DNA of 64,000 nucleotides from Aquimixticola soesokkakensis (GCF_900172375.1 NZ_FWFS01000007.1:62001-126000); one strand, 5' to 3'. Shown: positions 25,002-34,707, counted from the stretch's first letter. A program made the numbers and translations. The notes: generated from the sequence alone by a model not told the origin.

Positions 25002-26783
25002 ATGCCTGCCCGACCCACCGCCCGACCCGATTTCGTCCACAGTTTGCCTGTGCCGGTCCGCTTTGCACAGGCAGGGCGGCAGGCGCGATTGTGGATGTCG
25101 GGCGCTGTCTGCGCCGCTGTTCTGACGCTTGCTTGCGTGCCGCAGGGCGCCAGCGCACAAGACATCGGTGCCGATGCGGGGGCCTATCTGGCGATCCGTG
25201 CCGCGCAGCGCGACAACAATTTTTCTGCCGTTTCGGATTACGCTTTGCGGGCGTTGATTTCCGATCCCGAGAACGTCGATTTGCTGGAAGCCGCGACCAC
25301 GGCGGCGCTGATTGCGGGAAACTGGGATGATGCGGTGCAATTGGCGACCCGCCTTGGCGCGCTGCTTCCCGACAATCAGGCGGCCAATATGGTTTTGCTC
25401 GCGCAGGAGTTTCGCGAACAGAACTACGACGCGCTGACCGGCGACCTCACGACAGGCGTTGGCGTCAGCCCGCTGGTCAACGGTTTGCTTGGCGCTTGGG
25501 CCGAACTTGGCAAGGGCGACATGAGTGCGGCGCTCGACGGTTTTGATGCCGTGTCTGACGGACCCGGACTTGGGGCATTCGGCTTGTATCACAAAGCCTT
25601 GGCGCTGGCGCAGGTTGGCGATTTCGAAAGCGCGGCGGATATTCTCGAAAGCCCCGAACTTCCGCCCACCCGTCACGGGGCCATCGCGCTTGCGCAGGTG
25701 CTGAGCCAGCTTGAGCGCAACGAGGACGCCATCGCCATGCTCGACACGGTGTTCGGGCGTGATCTGCCCCCCGGCCTGCTGACGCTGCGCACGCGGCTGG
25801 AGGCAGGCGAGCTGATCCCCTTTGACAGCGTCGCGACGCCTGTGCAGGGGGCGAGCGAAGTGTTTTTCTCTGTCGCCAGCGCCTTGGAAGGCGAATTGGA
25901 TGACGCCTATGCGCTGCTCTATGTCCGGCTTGCGCAATATCTTGACCCGACGATGATCGACGCACAGCTTTTGTCGGCGGATTTGTTGTCGCGTTTGGGC
26001 AATGCGCAGCTTGCGATTGATGCCTATGCGCTCATTCCCGTTGACGCCCCGACCTATCCGATGGCCGCCTTGGGGCAGGCCGATGCGCTGCGCGCGGCGG
26101 GCGATGATGCGGGGGCCTTGGAGGTGCTGCGTGCCCTTGTGGCCAGCCATCCCGCGCTGTCGATTGCCCAGGTCGAACTGGGCGATGCGCTGCGCCGCGA
26201 GGAGGATTACGCAGGGGCGGTCAGCGCCTATACGGACGCGCTTGCGACCTTTGAAACGGAAACCTCCAATGAGTGGTTCATCCATTTTGCGCGGGGCATC
26301 AGCTATGAGCGCCTTGATGACTGGCCCAAGGCCGAGGCCGATTTCCGCCGTGCGCTGGAATTGCAGCCGGGCCAGCCGCAGGTGCTCAATTACATGGGCT
26401 ATTCCTTCCTCGAAATGAAAACCAACTACGACGAGGCGATGGAGATGATCCGCGGGGCGGTCGCGGCGCGCCCCGATGACGGCTATATCACCGACTCTCT
26501 GGCATGGGGGCTGTTTCGCCTTGGCCGATACGACGAAGCCCTGCCGCCAATGGAACGTGCGGCGCTTTTGATGCCTTCCGATCCGATCATCAACGATCAC
26601 TTTGGCGATGTTCTCTGGGCGGTCGGGCGGACGCGGGAGGCGCGTTTCCAGTGGCGCCGCGCCATTTCCTTTGAGCCGGAGCCGGAGGAACTTGAGCGGA
26701 TTCGCAAAAAGCTGGACGTCGGACTGGACCGCGTGCTCATCGACGAGGGCGAGGAGCCGACACGTCCGCTCAGTGACGGTTGA
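25002..26783 (+). CDS. Exported tetratricopeptide-repeat protein
   Basis: 593 aa. A basic N-terminus is followed by a hydrophobic segment (about 33-52) ending ASA before QD, a probable signal peptide. The rest is a chain of TPR-like helix pairs, clearest at residues 410-560 (repeats ending in ALELQPGQPQVLNYMGYSFL and AVAARPDDGYITDSLAW). TPR proteins of this kind scaffold periplasmic or envelope complexes; no partner is evident. The ATG follows AAGGGG. Its stop lies 7 bp before the ispE start, the arrangement seen in other Rhodobacterales. Confidence 0.8.
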   Translation: MPARPTARPDFVHSLPVPVRFAQAGRQARLWMSGAVCAAVLTLACVPQGASAQDIGADAGAYLAIRAAQRDNNFSAVSDYALRALISDPENVDLLEAATTAALIAGNWDDAVQLATRLGALLPDNQAANMVLLAQEFREQNYDALTGDLTTGVGVSPLVNGLLGAWAELGKGDMSAALDGFDAVSDGPGLGAFGLYHKALALAQVGDFESAADILESPELPPTRHGAIALAQVLSQLERNEDAIAMLDTVFGRDLPPGLLTLRTRLEAGELIPFDSVATPVQGASEVFFSVASALEGELDDAYALLYVRLAQYLDPTMIDAQLLSADLLSRLGNAQLAIDAYALIPVDAPTYPMAALGQADALRAAGDDAGALEVLRALVASHPALSIAQVELGDALRREEDYAGAVSAYTDALATFETETSNEWFIHFARGISYERLDDWPKAEADFRRALELQPGQPQVLNYMGYSFLEMKTNYDEAMEMIRGAVAARPDDGYITDSLAWGLFRLGRYDEALPPMERAALLMPSDPIINDHFGDVLWAVGRTREARFQWRRAISFEPEPEELERIRKKLDVGLDRVLIDEGEEPTRPLSDG

Positions 26784-26790
26784 GCGCGCA

Positions 26791-27651
26791 ATGCCGGACC
26801 TTGACGTGGCGCGCACGGCCGATGCGGTGCGCGTCTTTGCCCCCGCCAAAATCAATCTTAGCCTGCATGTGACCGGCCAGCGTGCCGATGGGTATCACCT
26901 GCTCGACAGCCTCGTGGTTTTTGTCGATGTTGGGGATCAAATCAGCGCGGCGCGCGCGGATATGTTTTCTCTGGCGCTGAGCGGTCCCATGGCGGCAGGC
27001 CTGAGGGACACAGCCGATAATCTGGTGCTGCGTGCCGCAAGATTGGGCGGTGTGCCGCTGGCGCTTGGCCTGGACAAACATCTGCCTGTGGCCTCGGGCA
27101 TCGGCGGTGGATCGACAGACGCCGCCGCCGCGCTGAAAGCCGCTGGCCGATTGGGCGCGCCGCGCCCGTCAGCGCAGGAGGTGCTGGCGCTGGGGGCGGA
27201 TGTGCCGGTCTGCCTTGCCGGCGTGTCAGCGCGGATGCAGGGCATTGGCGATGTGATCACAGCGCAGCCCTTGCCCCCGCTGCACATGGTTCTGGTGAAC
27301 TCCGGCGTGCCGGTCGCAACGCCCGATGTCTTCAAAGGGTTGACCACAAAGAATAATCCACCAATGGAGGCCGGGCTCTCGCGCTGGCCTGACAGTCTTG
27401 CCTTCATCGACTGGTTGGCCTTGCAGCGCAACGATCTGGAAAAACCCGCCTGCAAAGTGGCACCGGAAATCGGCGCGACGCTTGTGGCGCTGTCCTTGTC
27501 GCCGGACGTGTTGATGGTGCGGATGTCGGGCTCGGGCGCGACCTGTTTCGGCCTTTACCCCAGCCGCCTTCACGCGGAAACGGCGGCCTATCAAATCGCG
27601 CGCATGAACCCGTGGTGGTGGGTGCAGGCCGCAAGCACCTTGCCAGGCTAG
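26791..27651 (+). CDS. ispE: 4-Diphosphocytidyl-2-C-methyl-D-erythritol kinase
   Basis: 286 aa GHMP kinase of the MEP isoprenoid pathway. FAPAKINLSLHVTG near the N-terminus supplies the catalytic Lys, GYHLLDSLVVF follows, the ATP loop is PVASGIGGGSTDAAAAL, and the C-terminal MSGSGATCFGLY closes the active site. It phosphorylates the 2-hydroxyl of CDP-methylerythritol. The ATG at 26791 gives the family N-terminus; a GTG at 26773 inside the TPR gene is possible. It converges with the polyprenyl synthase gene, the next gene of the isoprenoid route. Confidence 0.93.
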   Translation: MPDLDVARTADAVRVFAPAKINLSLHVTGQRADGYHLLDSLVVFVDVGDQISAARADMFSLALSGPMAAGLRDTADNLVLRAARLGGVPLALGLDKHLPVASGIGGGSTDAAAALKAAGRLGAPRPSAQEVLALGADVPVCLAGVSARMQGIGDVITAQPLPPLHMVLVNSGVPVATPDVFKGLTTKNNPPMEAGLSRWPDSLAFIDWLALQRNDLEKPACKVAPEIGATLVALSLSPDVLMVRMSGSGATCFGLYPSRLHAETAAYQIARMNPWWWVQAASTLPG

Positions 27652-27675
27652 GCGCCGCGGCAATCCCTGCGGGCG

Positions 27676-28674
27676 TTATTTCAACCGCGCAACCACGTAA
27701 TCGGCAATGTCGCACAGCATGTCGCGCAGGTCGCTCTCGGGAACGATCTCGAGCGCGGCCTTGGCCTTGTCGGACCACGCGATCGCGACTTTGCGGGTGT
27801 CCTCGAGGGCGCCGTGTTTGGTGAGTAAGGCGATGGCCTGTTCGAGGTCGCCGTCCTCCTGATTGCCTTTCTCGATCACTTTGGACCAAAAAGCGCGTTC
27901 CGTGGCGTCGGCTTTTGCCACGGCTTTGATCAGCGGCAGCGTAAGCTTGCGTTCGCGAAAATCGTCGCCGATGTTTTTGCCGATCTCGCCCGTGCCCCAG
28001 TAATCGAGCAGGTCATCGACAATCTGGAAGCTGATCCCCAAAGCATCGCCGTAATCGCGCAGCGCATCGACAACGGTCTCGTCAGCCCCCGCAATCACCG
28101 CGCCCACTTCGGTGGCGGCGGAAAACAGCGCGGCCGTCTTGCCGCGCACAACCTGCAAATAGATGTCCTCACCGGTGCGCAGGTCCTGCGCCGCCGTCAA
28201 TTGCAAGACCTCCCCTTCGGAGATCGTCGCCGACGCGTTGGACAGGATCGACAGCACGCGCATCGAGCCGGTGTCGGTCATCAACTGAAAGGCGCGCGCC
28301 AAAAGGTAGTCGCCCACCAGCACCGAAGATTTGTTGTCCCACAACAGGTTCGCGGTGGGGCGTCCGCGCCGCTGCGCGCTTTCATCGACCACGTCGTCGT
28401 GCAACAGCGTGGCGGTATGGATGAATTCGACCGTCGCGGCGAGATGGATGTGATAGGGGCCCTCGTAGCCGCACACACCGGCTGCGGCCAAGGTCAGCAT
28501 CGGGCGAAGACGTTTGCCGCCTGCTTCAACGAGATGGGCGGTCACTTCGGGAATACGCGGCGCGTGTTTGGAGGCCATCCGCTCGCGGATCAGCGCATTG
28601 ACGGCGGCCATGTCATCCGACAGATGCGCTGCAAGACGTTCGTGCGGTTTGACCGAAGCGTTATCAAGCCCCAT
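27676..28674 (-). CDS. ispB: Long-chain polyprenyl diphosphate synthase (IspB-like)
   Basis: 332 aa all-alpha prenyltransferase. The first Asp-rich motif is in LLHDDVVDES and the second in FQIVDDLLDY, with GGKRLRP upstream for diphosphate binding. The residues before the first motif (FIHTATLL) are small or medium, as in long-chain (octa/decaprenyl) enzymes that make the ubiquinone tail. The start is MGLDNASVKP at 28674. The neighbouring genes (ispE convergent, DUF2007 divergent) fit a core chromosomal locus. Confidence 0.9.
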   Translation of the reverse strand: MGLDNASVKPHERLAAHLSDDMAAVNALIRERMASKHAPRIPEVTAHLVEAGGKRLRPMLTLAAAGVCGYEGPYHIHLAATVEFIHTATLLHDDVVDESAQRRGRPTANLLWDNKSSVLVGDYLLARAFQLMTDTGSMRVLSILSNASATISEGEVLQLTAAQDLRTGEDIYLQVVRGKTAALFSAATEVGAVIAGADETVVDALRDYGDALGISFQIVDDLLDYWGTGEIGKNIGDDFRERKLTLPLIKAVAKADATERAFWSKVIEKGNQEDGDLEQAIALLTKHGALEDTRKVAIAWSDKAKAALEIVPESDLRDMLCDIADYVVARLK

Positions 28675-28732
28675 TGCCTTCTCCTTTTCGCGCCCTCGAC
28701 ACTGCGTCGCGAATGCTCTTAAGTCATGTCAT

Positions 28733-28948
28733 ATGAAACAGCTTTTACGCAGTACAAATCCGGCTGATCTGGCCTACGCGCGCGCCCTTCTTGAAGGCGA
28801 GGATATAGCCTGCTTCGAACTGGACGTCCATATGAGCGTCCTCGATGGCTCGCTGGGAATTTTGCCCCGCCGACTGATGGTGATCGACCGCGACCTGTTT
28901 CGTGCGCGGGCGCTTTTGCGTGAGGCGGGGTTCGAGCTGGAAGAATGA
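28733..28948 (+). CDS. DUF2007 small protein
   Basis: 71 aa matching the DUF2007 (GlnB-like ferredoxin fold) pattern: LLRSTNPADLAYARALLEGEDI at the start, a variable middle and MVIDRDLFRARALLREAGFELE at the end. The family is called a putative signal-transducing protein, but its role is unknown. It overlaps the following methyltransferase gene by 4 bp, so the two are translationally coupled. Confidence 0.8.
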   Translation: MKQLLRSTNPADLAYARALLEGEDIACFELDVHMSVLDGSLGILPRRLMVIDRDLFRARALLREAGFELEE

Positions 28949-29697
28949 ACCCTTTGACATGCGACGATTTTCTGGGCGGTAAAGTCCGGTTGTGGCAGCC
29001 TGCGCGCGGCTATCGCGCAGGCGTGGACCCTGTGCTTTTGGCCGCAAGCGTGCCCGCACGCGCAGGCGACAGCGTTCTGGAATTGGGGTGCGGGGCGGGG
29101 GCTGCGTCACTTTGTCTGGCCGCGCGCGTGTCGGGTTTGCGCGTAACGGGGGTGGAACTGCAGCCCGCCTATGCCGATCTGGCGCGCCGCAACGCGCGCG
29201 AGAACGGCGTGGATATGACCGTGATCGAGGCCGATCTGGGCGCGCTGCCCATGGCGGTGAAATCCCGACGGTTCGACCATGTGATCATGAACCCGCCCTA
29301 TTTTGATCGCACTGCGTCGATTTCCTCGACACAAGCGGCGCGCGAAGCGGCGATGGGGGAGGCGACGCCGCTCAAAGACTGGCTTGCGGTGGCCGCGCGC
29401 CGTCTCGCACCGCGCGGGTATCTGTCGTTGATCCATCGCGCGGAGCGGTTGCCCGAAATTATGACCTGCATCACAGGCACGCTCGGCTCGATCCGGCTGC
29501 GCGCTATCGAACCGCGAGCAGGGCGTGCGGCAAGCCTTGTGTTGGTTCAGGCGCGCAAAGAGGGGCGCGCGGCCTTTGTGCTTGAGCCGCCGTTGCGGAT
29601 GCATGCGGGCGCGCGACATATGAGTGATCGCGACGATTACACCCCCGAAGTGGTCGCAATTTTACGCGATGGCCAAAAGTTGCCGGAATGCTCTTAA
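28945..29697 (+). CDS. TrmN6-like tRNA (adenine-N6) methyltransferase
   Basis: 250 aa class I methyltransferase. The SAM-binding ELGCGAGAASLCLA is at about 46-59, an acidic end of strand 2 follows (VTGVEL), and the catalytic NPPY typical of N6-adenine and related methylases is at about 117-120. It resembles the TrmN6 family, which methylates A37 of tRNA1(Val); assignment to that site is by similarity of layout only. The start overlaps the DUF2007 stop (ATGA). Confidence 0.8.
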   Translation: MNPLTCDDFLGGKVRLWQPARGYRAGVDPVLLAASVPARAGDSVLELGCGAGAASLCLAARVSGLRVTGVELQPAYADLARRNARENGVDMTVIEADLGALPMAVKSRRFDHVIMNPPYFDRTASISSTQAAREAAMGEATPLKDWLAVAARRLAPRGYLSLIHRAERLPEIMTCITGTLGSIRLRAIEPRAGRAASLVLVQARKEGRAAFVLEPPLRMHAGARHMSDRDDYTPEVVAILRDGQKLPECS

Positions 29698-29832
29698 CTC
29701 TTTGGTAAGATTTCGCGTGGCACCCTGTGATTGTCACAAAAAATTCGCAGCGCTGCGTGACACGACTCAAAAAATATGCTGCACTTGTCATGCGGATGTT
29801 ACAGTGTCCGCGACACAGCGAGAGGAGACGAC

Positions 29833-30000
29833 ATGAACTTGAGTTCTCACGTTTTGGAGTTGAAGAAGAAACACCAAACCCTCTCGGAGGCTGTCCGATC
29901 TGCCCAGCGCAGTCCGGCAACCGATGGCCTCCGGATCGCCGAGATGAAGAAACAGAAACTTCGTCTCAAAGAACAGATTAACCGGCTCGCAAACGCCTGA
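29833..30000 (+). CDS. DUF465 (YdcH-like) small protein
   Basis: A 55-aa all-helical protein with the DUF465 pattern: LSSHVLELKKKHQTL, then LRIAEMKKQKLRLKEQINRL, which should form a helical hairpin. The function of the family is unknown. It has a strong AGGAG site and a 135-bp upstream region, suggesting its own promoter. It is one of the genes too short for many gene finders. Confidence 0.85.
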   Translation: MNLSSHVLELKKKHQTLSEAVRSAQRSPATDGLRIAEMKKQKLRLKEQINRLANA

Positions 30001-30048
30001 TCTGAAACACAAACCCTGTAACGACATACCCTGTTGACTGAAACCGGA

Positions 30049-30924
30049 TCACGCTTTTTGCGTGACCCTGCGGCTCCCTTGCGCGGCGAATAAAGCGCCC
30101 GCAGTGATGAGAGCCGCCGCCACGAACAGGGACGGGCGTGCCATTGCCGCGCCCGTCACCACAAGGGCGACTGTTGAAAGCAACGGTGCGGCGTAGGAGG
30201 CCGTGCCAAGAAGCTGGATATCGCCCTTTTTCACGCCGATGTCCCAGACATAGAAGGCGGCGCCCACCGGCCCGATCCCGAGCCCAAGAATAGCAAGCCA
30301 GCCCGTGGGGCGGCTTGGCCAGAGTGTTTGCTCAAGGGCAAGATGCGCTGCCAGCGCCAAAATCGCAGAGGCCGCGCAGAAGATCGCGACGGCCTCTGTC
30401 GGTGTGTCGCCCAGACGGCGCGAACCAACGGAATAGCCCGACCAAAACAGCGCCGCGACCAAAGCGACGGCGTAGCCTGCGCCTGCAGCGGGGTCAAAAT
30501 CCGCGCCCCGATCCAGCAAAATGAGCGCCACCCCTGCAAAGGCAAGGCCCGCCCCGATCAAATGTACGGCGCGCACTCTTTCGCCGGGAAGCAATCCCGA
30601 AAACAACACGATCAGCAGCGGCCAAAGATAGCAGATCAATCCAGCTTGCGCGGGCGGGGCCAGTCGCAATGCGGTGAAATAGAGAAAGTGGTAGCCAAAA
30701 ATTCCAGCGGTTCCAAAGGCATAGACCCAAATGGGCACGTCGCGCAGCTTTGCCCATGTGCCCTTCGCGGCGATCCAGCCAAAGCCGATCAAAGCGCCGA
30801 TGCCAAGACAAACCGCATTGAGTTGAAGGGGGGACACCGGCGCCGTTGCGACCGTAAAAACGCCCAAAAGCGCCCAGAGTAAAATGGCGATGAGGCCGGT
30901 GAGGGTTGCAGCGCGTCGGGTCAT
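30049..30924 (-). CDS. DMT-family (EamA) exporter
   Basis: 291 aa with ten hydrophobic segments arranged as two EamA repeats, the drug/metabolite transporter layout. The sequence LRLAPPAQAGLICYLWPLLIVLFS resembles the YddG-type aromatic amino-acid exporters. The substrate is not certain. It ends 48 bp from the DUF465 stop with no clear terminator between, and begins 103 bp from the end of phaB. Confidence 0.82.
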   Translation of the reverse strand: MTRRAATLTGLIAILLWALLGVFTVATAPVSPLQLNAVCLGIGALIGFGWIAAKGTWAKLRDVPIWVYAFGTAGIFGYHFLYFTALRLAPPAQAGLICYLWPLLIVLFSGLLPGERVRAVHLIGAGLAFAGVALILLDRGADFDPAAGAGYAVALVAALFWSGYSVGSRRLGDTPTEAVAIFCAASAILALAAHLALEQTLWPSRPTGWLAILGLGIGPVGAAFYVWDIGVKKGDIQLLGTASYAAPLLSTVALVVTGAAMARPSLFVAAALITAGALFAAQGSRRVTQKA

Positions 30925-31027
30925 GGTCAGCCTTTGTGCAATGGCCTTGCCATTGAACCGACTGCGCCCGAAGCTGCAACGAAAAAAGCCACCCCGAAGG
31001 ATGGCTTTTGACGTTCAAGCGCGCGGA

Positions 31028-31750
31028 TCAGATGAAATACTGCCCGCCGTTGGCGGTAATGGTCGAGCCGGTGACAAAACCTGCGTCATCAGAGGCCAGG
31101 AACACCACGCAGCGCGCGATTTCTTCGGGTTCGCCCAAGCGGCCCACGGGAATCTGGCCGATGATGCTTTCGCGCACTTTTTCCGGCACCGCCATGACCA
31201 TTTCGGTCGCGATGTAGCCGGGGCAAATCGCATTGACGGTGATGCCATTGCGCGCGCCCTCTTGGGCCAGCGCCTTGGTAAAGCCGATATCGCCCGCTTT
31301 TGCCGCCGAGTAATTGGCTTGGGCAAATTGGCCTTTTTGGCCGTTAATCGAAGAAATCGTGATGATCCGCCCGAATTTACGCTCGCGCATGCCCGGCCAG
31401 ATCGGATGGGTCATGTTGAAAACGCCGCTCAGGTTGGTGTCCATGACCTGCGTCCATTGCTCGCGGGTCATTTTGTGGAACGGCGCATCGCGGGTGATCC
31501 CTGCGTTGTTGATCAGCACGTCCACCGGGCCCAGATCGGCCTCCACCTGCGCGATGCCTGCGGCGCAGGCGTCATAATCCGCAACGGACCATTTGTAGGT
31601 TTTGATGCCGGTCTCGGCGGTGAAGGCCGCCGCGGCGTCATCGTTGCCAGCATAGTTGGCAGCGACGGTATAGCCTGCGGCTTGCAATGCTTTGGAAATG
31701 GATGCGCCGATGCCGCGCGATCCTCCGGTAACCAATGCTACTCGGGCCAT
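31028..31750 (-). CDS. phaB: Acetoacetyl-CoA reductase
   Basis: 240 aa short-chain dehydrogenase. The NADPH loop is TGGSRGIG near the N-terminus, NNAG follows, and the catalytic Ser-Tyr-Lys set lies in ISSINGQKGQF and NYSAAKAG. Length and these flanking words match PhaB, which reduces acetoacetyl-CoA to (R)-3-hydroxybutyryl-CoA for polyhydroxybutyrate and for the ethylmalonyl-CoA pathway. It lies 75 bp downstream of phaA on the same strand; the gap contains a 9-bp hairpin. Confidence 0.93.
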   Translation of the reverse strand: MARVALVTGGSRGIGASISKALQAAGYTVAANYAGNDDAAAAFTAETGIKTYKWSVADYDACAAGIAQVEADLGPVDVLINNAGITRDAPFHKMTREQWTQVMDTNLSGVFNMTHPIWPGMRERKFGRIITISSINGQKGQFAQANYSAAKAGDIGFTKALAQEGARNGITVNAICPGYIATEMVMAVPEKVRESIIGQIPVGRLGEPEEIARCVVFLASDDAGFVTGSTITANGGQYFI

Positions 31751-31791
31751 AGTTTCCTCCCTTAAGTTCTTAATTTTAGATAGTTTTTTGG

Positions 31792-31818
31792 GCAGTGCGC
31801 ACCGCTGATGCGCACTGC
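31792..31818 (-). other. Hairpin in the phaA-phaB gap
   Basis: Perfect 9-bp arms (GCAGTGCGC and GCGCACTGC) with a 9-base loop. No T-run follows in the minus-strand direction, so it is more likely an mRNA processing or stability element between the two cistrons than a terminator. Confidence 0.5.
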
Positions 31819-31825
31819 AGTGGGG

Positions 31826-33001
31826 TTAGTCGCGCTCGACGCAGAGGGCGACGCCCATGCCGCCACCGATGCACAGGGTGGCGAGGCCCTTTTTCGCATC
31901 GCGGCGCTGCATTTCGAACAGCAGCGTGTTGAGGATCCTGCAGCCGGACGCGCCGATGGGGTGGCCGATGGCAATCGCGCCGCCGTTCACGTTCACGATG
32001 GACGGATCCCAGCCCATATCCTTGTTCACCGCGCAGGCCTGTGCGGCGAAGGCTTCGTTGGCTTCGACCAGATCCAGATCGGAGGCCTTCCAGCCCGCTT
32101 TTTCCAGCGCCTTGCGCGAGGCGTAGATGGGGCCTGCGCCCATGATCGTCGGGTCGAGACCAACGGTCGCGTAGGACACGATGCGCGCCAGCGGCTGGAT
32201 GCCGCGTTTTTCGGCATTCGCGGCCGACATCAACAGCACGCCTGCCGCACCGTCATTGAGGCCCGAGGCATTGCCTGCCGTTACCGAGCCGTCGCGATCA
32301 AAGGCGGGGCGCAGTTTTTGCATGGTTTCAAGGGAGGCACCGGCACGGATGTATTCGTCCGAGTCGACGGTGATCTCGGCCTTGCGGGTTTTGATCAGGA
32401 AGGGGACGATCTCGTCCTTGAATTTGCCCGCGGCTTGGGCAGCTTCGGCCTTGTTCTGGGAGGCAACGGCGAATTCATCCTGCGCCTCGCGCGAGATTTC
32501 CCATTTTTTGGCAACGTTTTCAGCGGTGATCCCCATGTGATAGCCGTTGAACGCATCCCAAAGCCCGTCGCGGATCATGCTGTCAATAAAGGACACATCG
32601 CCCATTTTATGGCCCTGACGCAGATTGGCGACATGGGGGCTCATGGACATGTTTTCCTGACCGCCAGCGGCGACGATATCAGCGTCGCCCAACAGGATGT
32701 GTTGGGCACCAAGCGCAACCGCGCGCAGACCCGACCCACAGACCTGATTGATGCTCCAGGCGGCGGAGGCCTGGGGCAGACCGGCGTTGATATGGGCCTG
32801 GCGGGCGGGGTTTTGGCCCTGACCGGCGGTCAGAACCTGACCCAGAATGGTCTCGCTGACCTCGCCTTTTTCGATGCCGGCACGTGCGACGATTTCCGCA
32901 AGGACAGCAGCGCCAAGATCGTGGGCCGGTGTATTGGCAAAAGAGCCGCTGAAACTGCCCACGGCAGTGCGTGCAGCGGAGGCGATAACGACTTGGGTCA
33001 T
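31826..33001 (-). CDS. phaA: Acetyl-CoA acetyltransferase
   Basis: 391 aa biosynthetic thiolase. The acyl-enzyme Cys is in [12 protein letters not shown], the substrate His in [17 protein letters not shown], and the second Cys in [11 protein letters not shown]. It condenses two acetyl-CoA to acetoacetyl-CoA, the first step towards PHB. It is upstream of phaB on the same strand. The start [15 protein letters not shown] is the family N-terminus. Confidence 0.95.
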   Translation of the reverse strand: MTQVVIASAARTAVGSFSGSFANTPAHDLGAAVLAEIVARAGIEKGEVSETILGQVLTAGQGQNPARQAHINAGLPQASAAWSINQVCGSGLRAVALGAQHILLGDADIVAAGGQENMSMSPHVANLRQGHKMGDVSFIDSMIRDGLWDAFNGYHMGITAENVAKKWEISREAQDEFAVASQNKAEAAQAAGKFKDEIVPFLIKTRKAEITVDSDEYIRAGASLETMQKLRPAFDRDGSVTAGNASGLNDGAAGVLLMSAANAEKRGIQPLARIVSYATVGLDPTIMGAGPIYASRKALEKAGWKASDLDLVEANEAFAAQACAVNKDMGWDPSIVNVNGGAIAIGHPIGASGCRILNTLLFEMQRRDAKKGLATLCIGGGMGVALCVERD

Positions 33002-33166
33002 GGTGTTCCTCTCCCAGTTTTTCTAAGGGGAGAGTGCAAGACCCTTGTGTATTAAGCAACCACAGAACTGCGCGTTTGTGCCCCTAAAACGTTGAATAAT
33101 TATGCATTCATCGCCGCGCAATTGGGCATTGGTCGCAATAAAGTTGCGCCTGTCATGTATAATTCG

Positions 33167-34009
33167 TCAGCTTGCTGCGCGGCGAATCTGTGCATTTTCC
33201 CAGATCGGATGAATGGTCGGAGCCCCGAAATAGAAGCCTTGCAAACAGTCGATACCGATGCTCGCCAGATACTCCGCATCCTCCAGTGTTTCGACATATT
33301 CCGCGACGGTGAACATCTCGAAATGCTGCGCAATCGACACCAGTGCCTGCACCAGAACCTGATTGTCGGGGCTGCGCGCGATGCCGCTGATGAACTGCCC
33401 GTCAATTTTGATCATGTCGAAGTAGAAGTCCTTCAGATAGCGAAAGGCCGTGTAGCCTGCGCCGAAATCATCCAGCGCAAAGGAAATGCCCTGCGATTGC
33501 AGTTCGTTCATGAAAACGACCACCAGATCGGGCATGATCATGGCCGAGCTTTCGGTGATTTCCAGAATTAACCGTTCGGCGACGTGGCGGTGGCGCGCCA
33601 AGCCCTGAGAGAGCGTTTCCTTCCAGCGCGGATAGCCGATGGAACGGGCGGACATGTTGATCGACAGCCGCAGCGCGGGGTTGGCCGCCAGCGCCTCGAG
33701 CCCCATTTCCAGCGCCAGACAGTCCAGAATGCGGCCAAGTTCGTTGGTCTCGCAAACGTCGATGAAATCCTTGGCCGGGATCACGCGGCCGGAGGAATCG
33801 AGGACACGGATCAGCCCCTCGTAGAAAGCGGGGCGGTCGGGGCGCTGGGTTTGCACGATGGGTTGAAAGGCCAGCATCACATCGCGTTTGCGCAGCGCCT
33901 CGCGCACCATGTTCAGCGTGTCGCGGTCACGTTCGGCAACGGCAAAGGACAGCGGACTTTGCGCACCGTCCAGTATTTCCTTGATCTCGCTCGGCCGCAT
34001 CACAGACAT
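33167..34009 (-). CDS. EAL-domain cyclic-di-GMP phosphodiesterase
   Basis: 280 aa, a stand-alone EAL domain with no GGDEF or membrane part. The name-giving motif is EGL at 64-66. The metal and catalytic set looks complete: Glu64, Asn118, Glu150, Asp180-Asp181 in DDFGAG, Lys201, Glu240 and Gln257. It is therefore probably active in cutting c-di-GMP. A 40-residue N-terminal segment precedes the domain. The start at 34009 (MSVMRPSE) has GGAG upstream; an ATG at 34036 would add nine residues. It diverges from tag. Confidence 0.85.
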   Translation of the reverse strand: MSVMRPSEIKEILDGAQSPLSFAVAERDRDTLNMVREALRKRDVMLAFQPIVQTQRPDRPAFYEGLIRVLDSSGRVIPAKDFIDVCETNELGRILDCLALEMGLEALAANPALRLSINMSARSIGYPRWKETLSQGLARHRHVAERLILEITESSAMIMPDLVVVFMNELQSQGISFALDDFGAGYTAFRYLKDFYFDMIKIDGQFISGIARSPDNQVLVQALVSIAQHFEMFTVAEYVETLEDAEYLASIGIDCLQGFYFGAPTIHPIWENAQIRRAAS

Positions 34010-34137
34010 CTTGCTTCTCCGTTCTATTGCGACCAATTTGCGCCATAGGGTCTAACAGAGCGTAAATGCGTGTTTTTTTGACGATTTTTCACTTAATTTG
34101 CGCGGTCAGACTAAGCCGTTGTTTGTAGGAGAGTTCT

Positions 34138-34707
34138 ATGGTGAACCGCTGTAAATGGGTTGGAAATGAAACAATTTATATCGACTATCACGATCATGAA
34201 TGGGGCGTTCCTGTGCACGACAGCAGGGCGCTTTGGGAACAACTGACGCTTGAGAGTTTTCAGTCGGGGCTGAGCTGGATCACGATTCTGCGCAAACGGG
34301 AGTCCTTTCGCGCGGCTTTTGACGGGTTCGATCCCGTGAAGGTTGCGGCCTATGGCGACGCGGATGTCGCGCGTTTGCTGGGGGATGCGGGGATTGTGCG
34401 CCATCGCGGCAAGATCGAAGCGACCATCCACAATGCGCGGGTGTTTCTGGACATTGATGCCGAACAGGGGTTCGCCAATTTTATGTGGTCTTTTGTCGAC
34501 GGTGCGCCCGTCCTCAATGATTGGGCATCCATCTCGGATGTGCCCGGATCATCGCCGCATGCCATCGCGGCGGCAAAGGCGTTGAAAACACGCGGCTTTA
34601 AATTCTGCGGGCCGACAACGGTCTATGCCTTTATGCAGGCCGCAGGTCTGGTCATGGATCACACGCGCGACTGCCATTGTTTTGCGGCGTTGTCGCGTGC
34701 CGATTAA
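34138..34707 (+). CDS. tag: DNA-3-methyladenine glycosylase I
   Basis: 189 aa base-excision repair enzyme that removes 3-methyladenine. Zinc ligands are visible at both ends: a Cys in RCKW near residue 5, a His in YHDHEWG, and His/Cys in the C-terminal DHTRDCHCF. LESFQSGLSWITILRKRESFR carries the base-pocket residues. The length is typical. The ATG follows AGGAGAG. It appears to be a single gene. Confidence 0.93.
   Translation: MVNRCKWVGNETIYIDYHDHEWGVPVHDSRALWEQLTLESFQSGLSWITILRKRESFRAAFDGFDPVKVAAYGDADVARLLGDAGIVRHRGKIEATIHNARVFLDIDAEQGFANFMWSFVDGAPVLNDWASISDVPGSSPHAIAAAKALKTRGFKFCGPTTVYAFMQAAGLVMDHTRDCHCFAALSRAD

Noticed and set aside
24984-26855. Long minus-strand open frame opposite the TPR protein and ispE start
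   Set aside because: The plus strand has a signal peptide, TPR repeats and ispE motifs; the minus frame has none and no ribosome-binding site.
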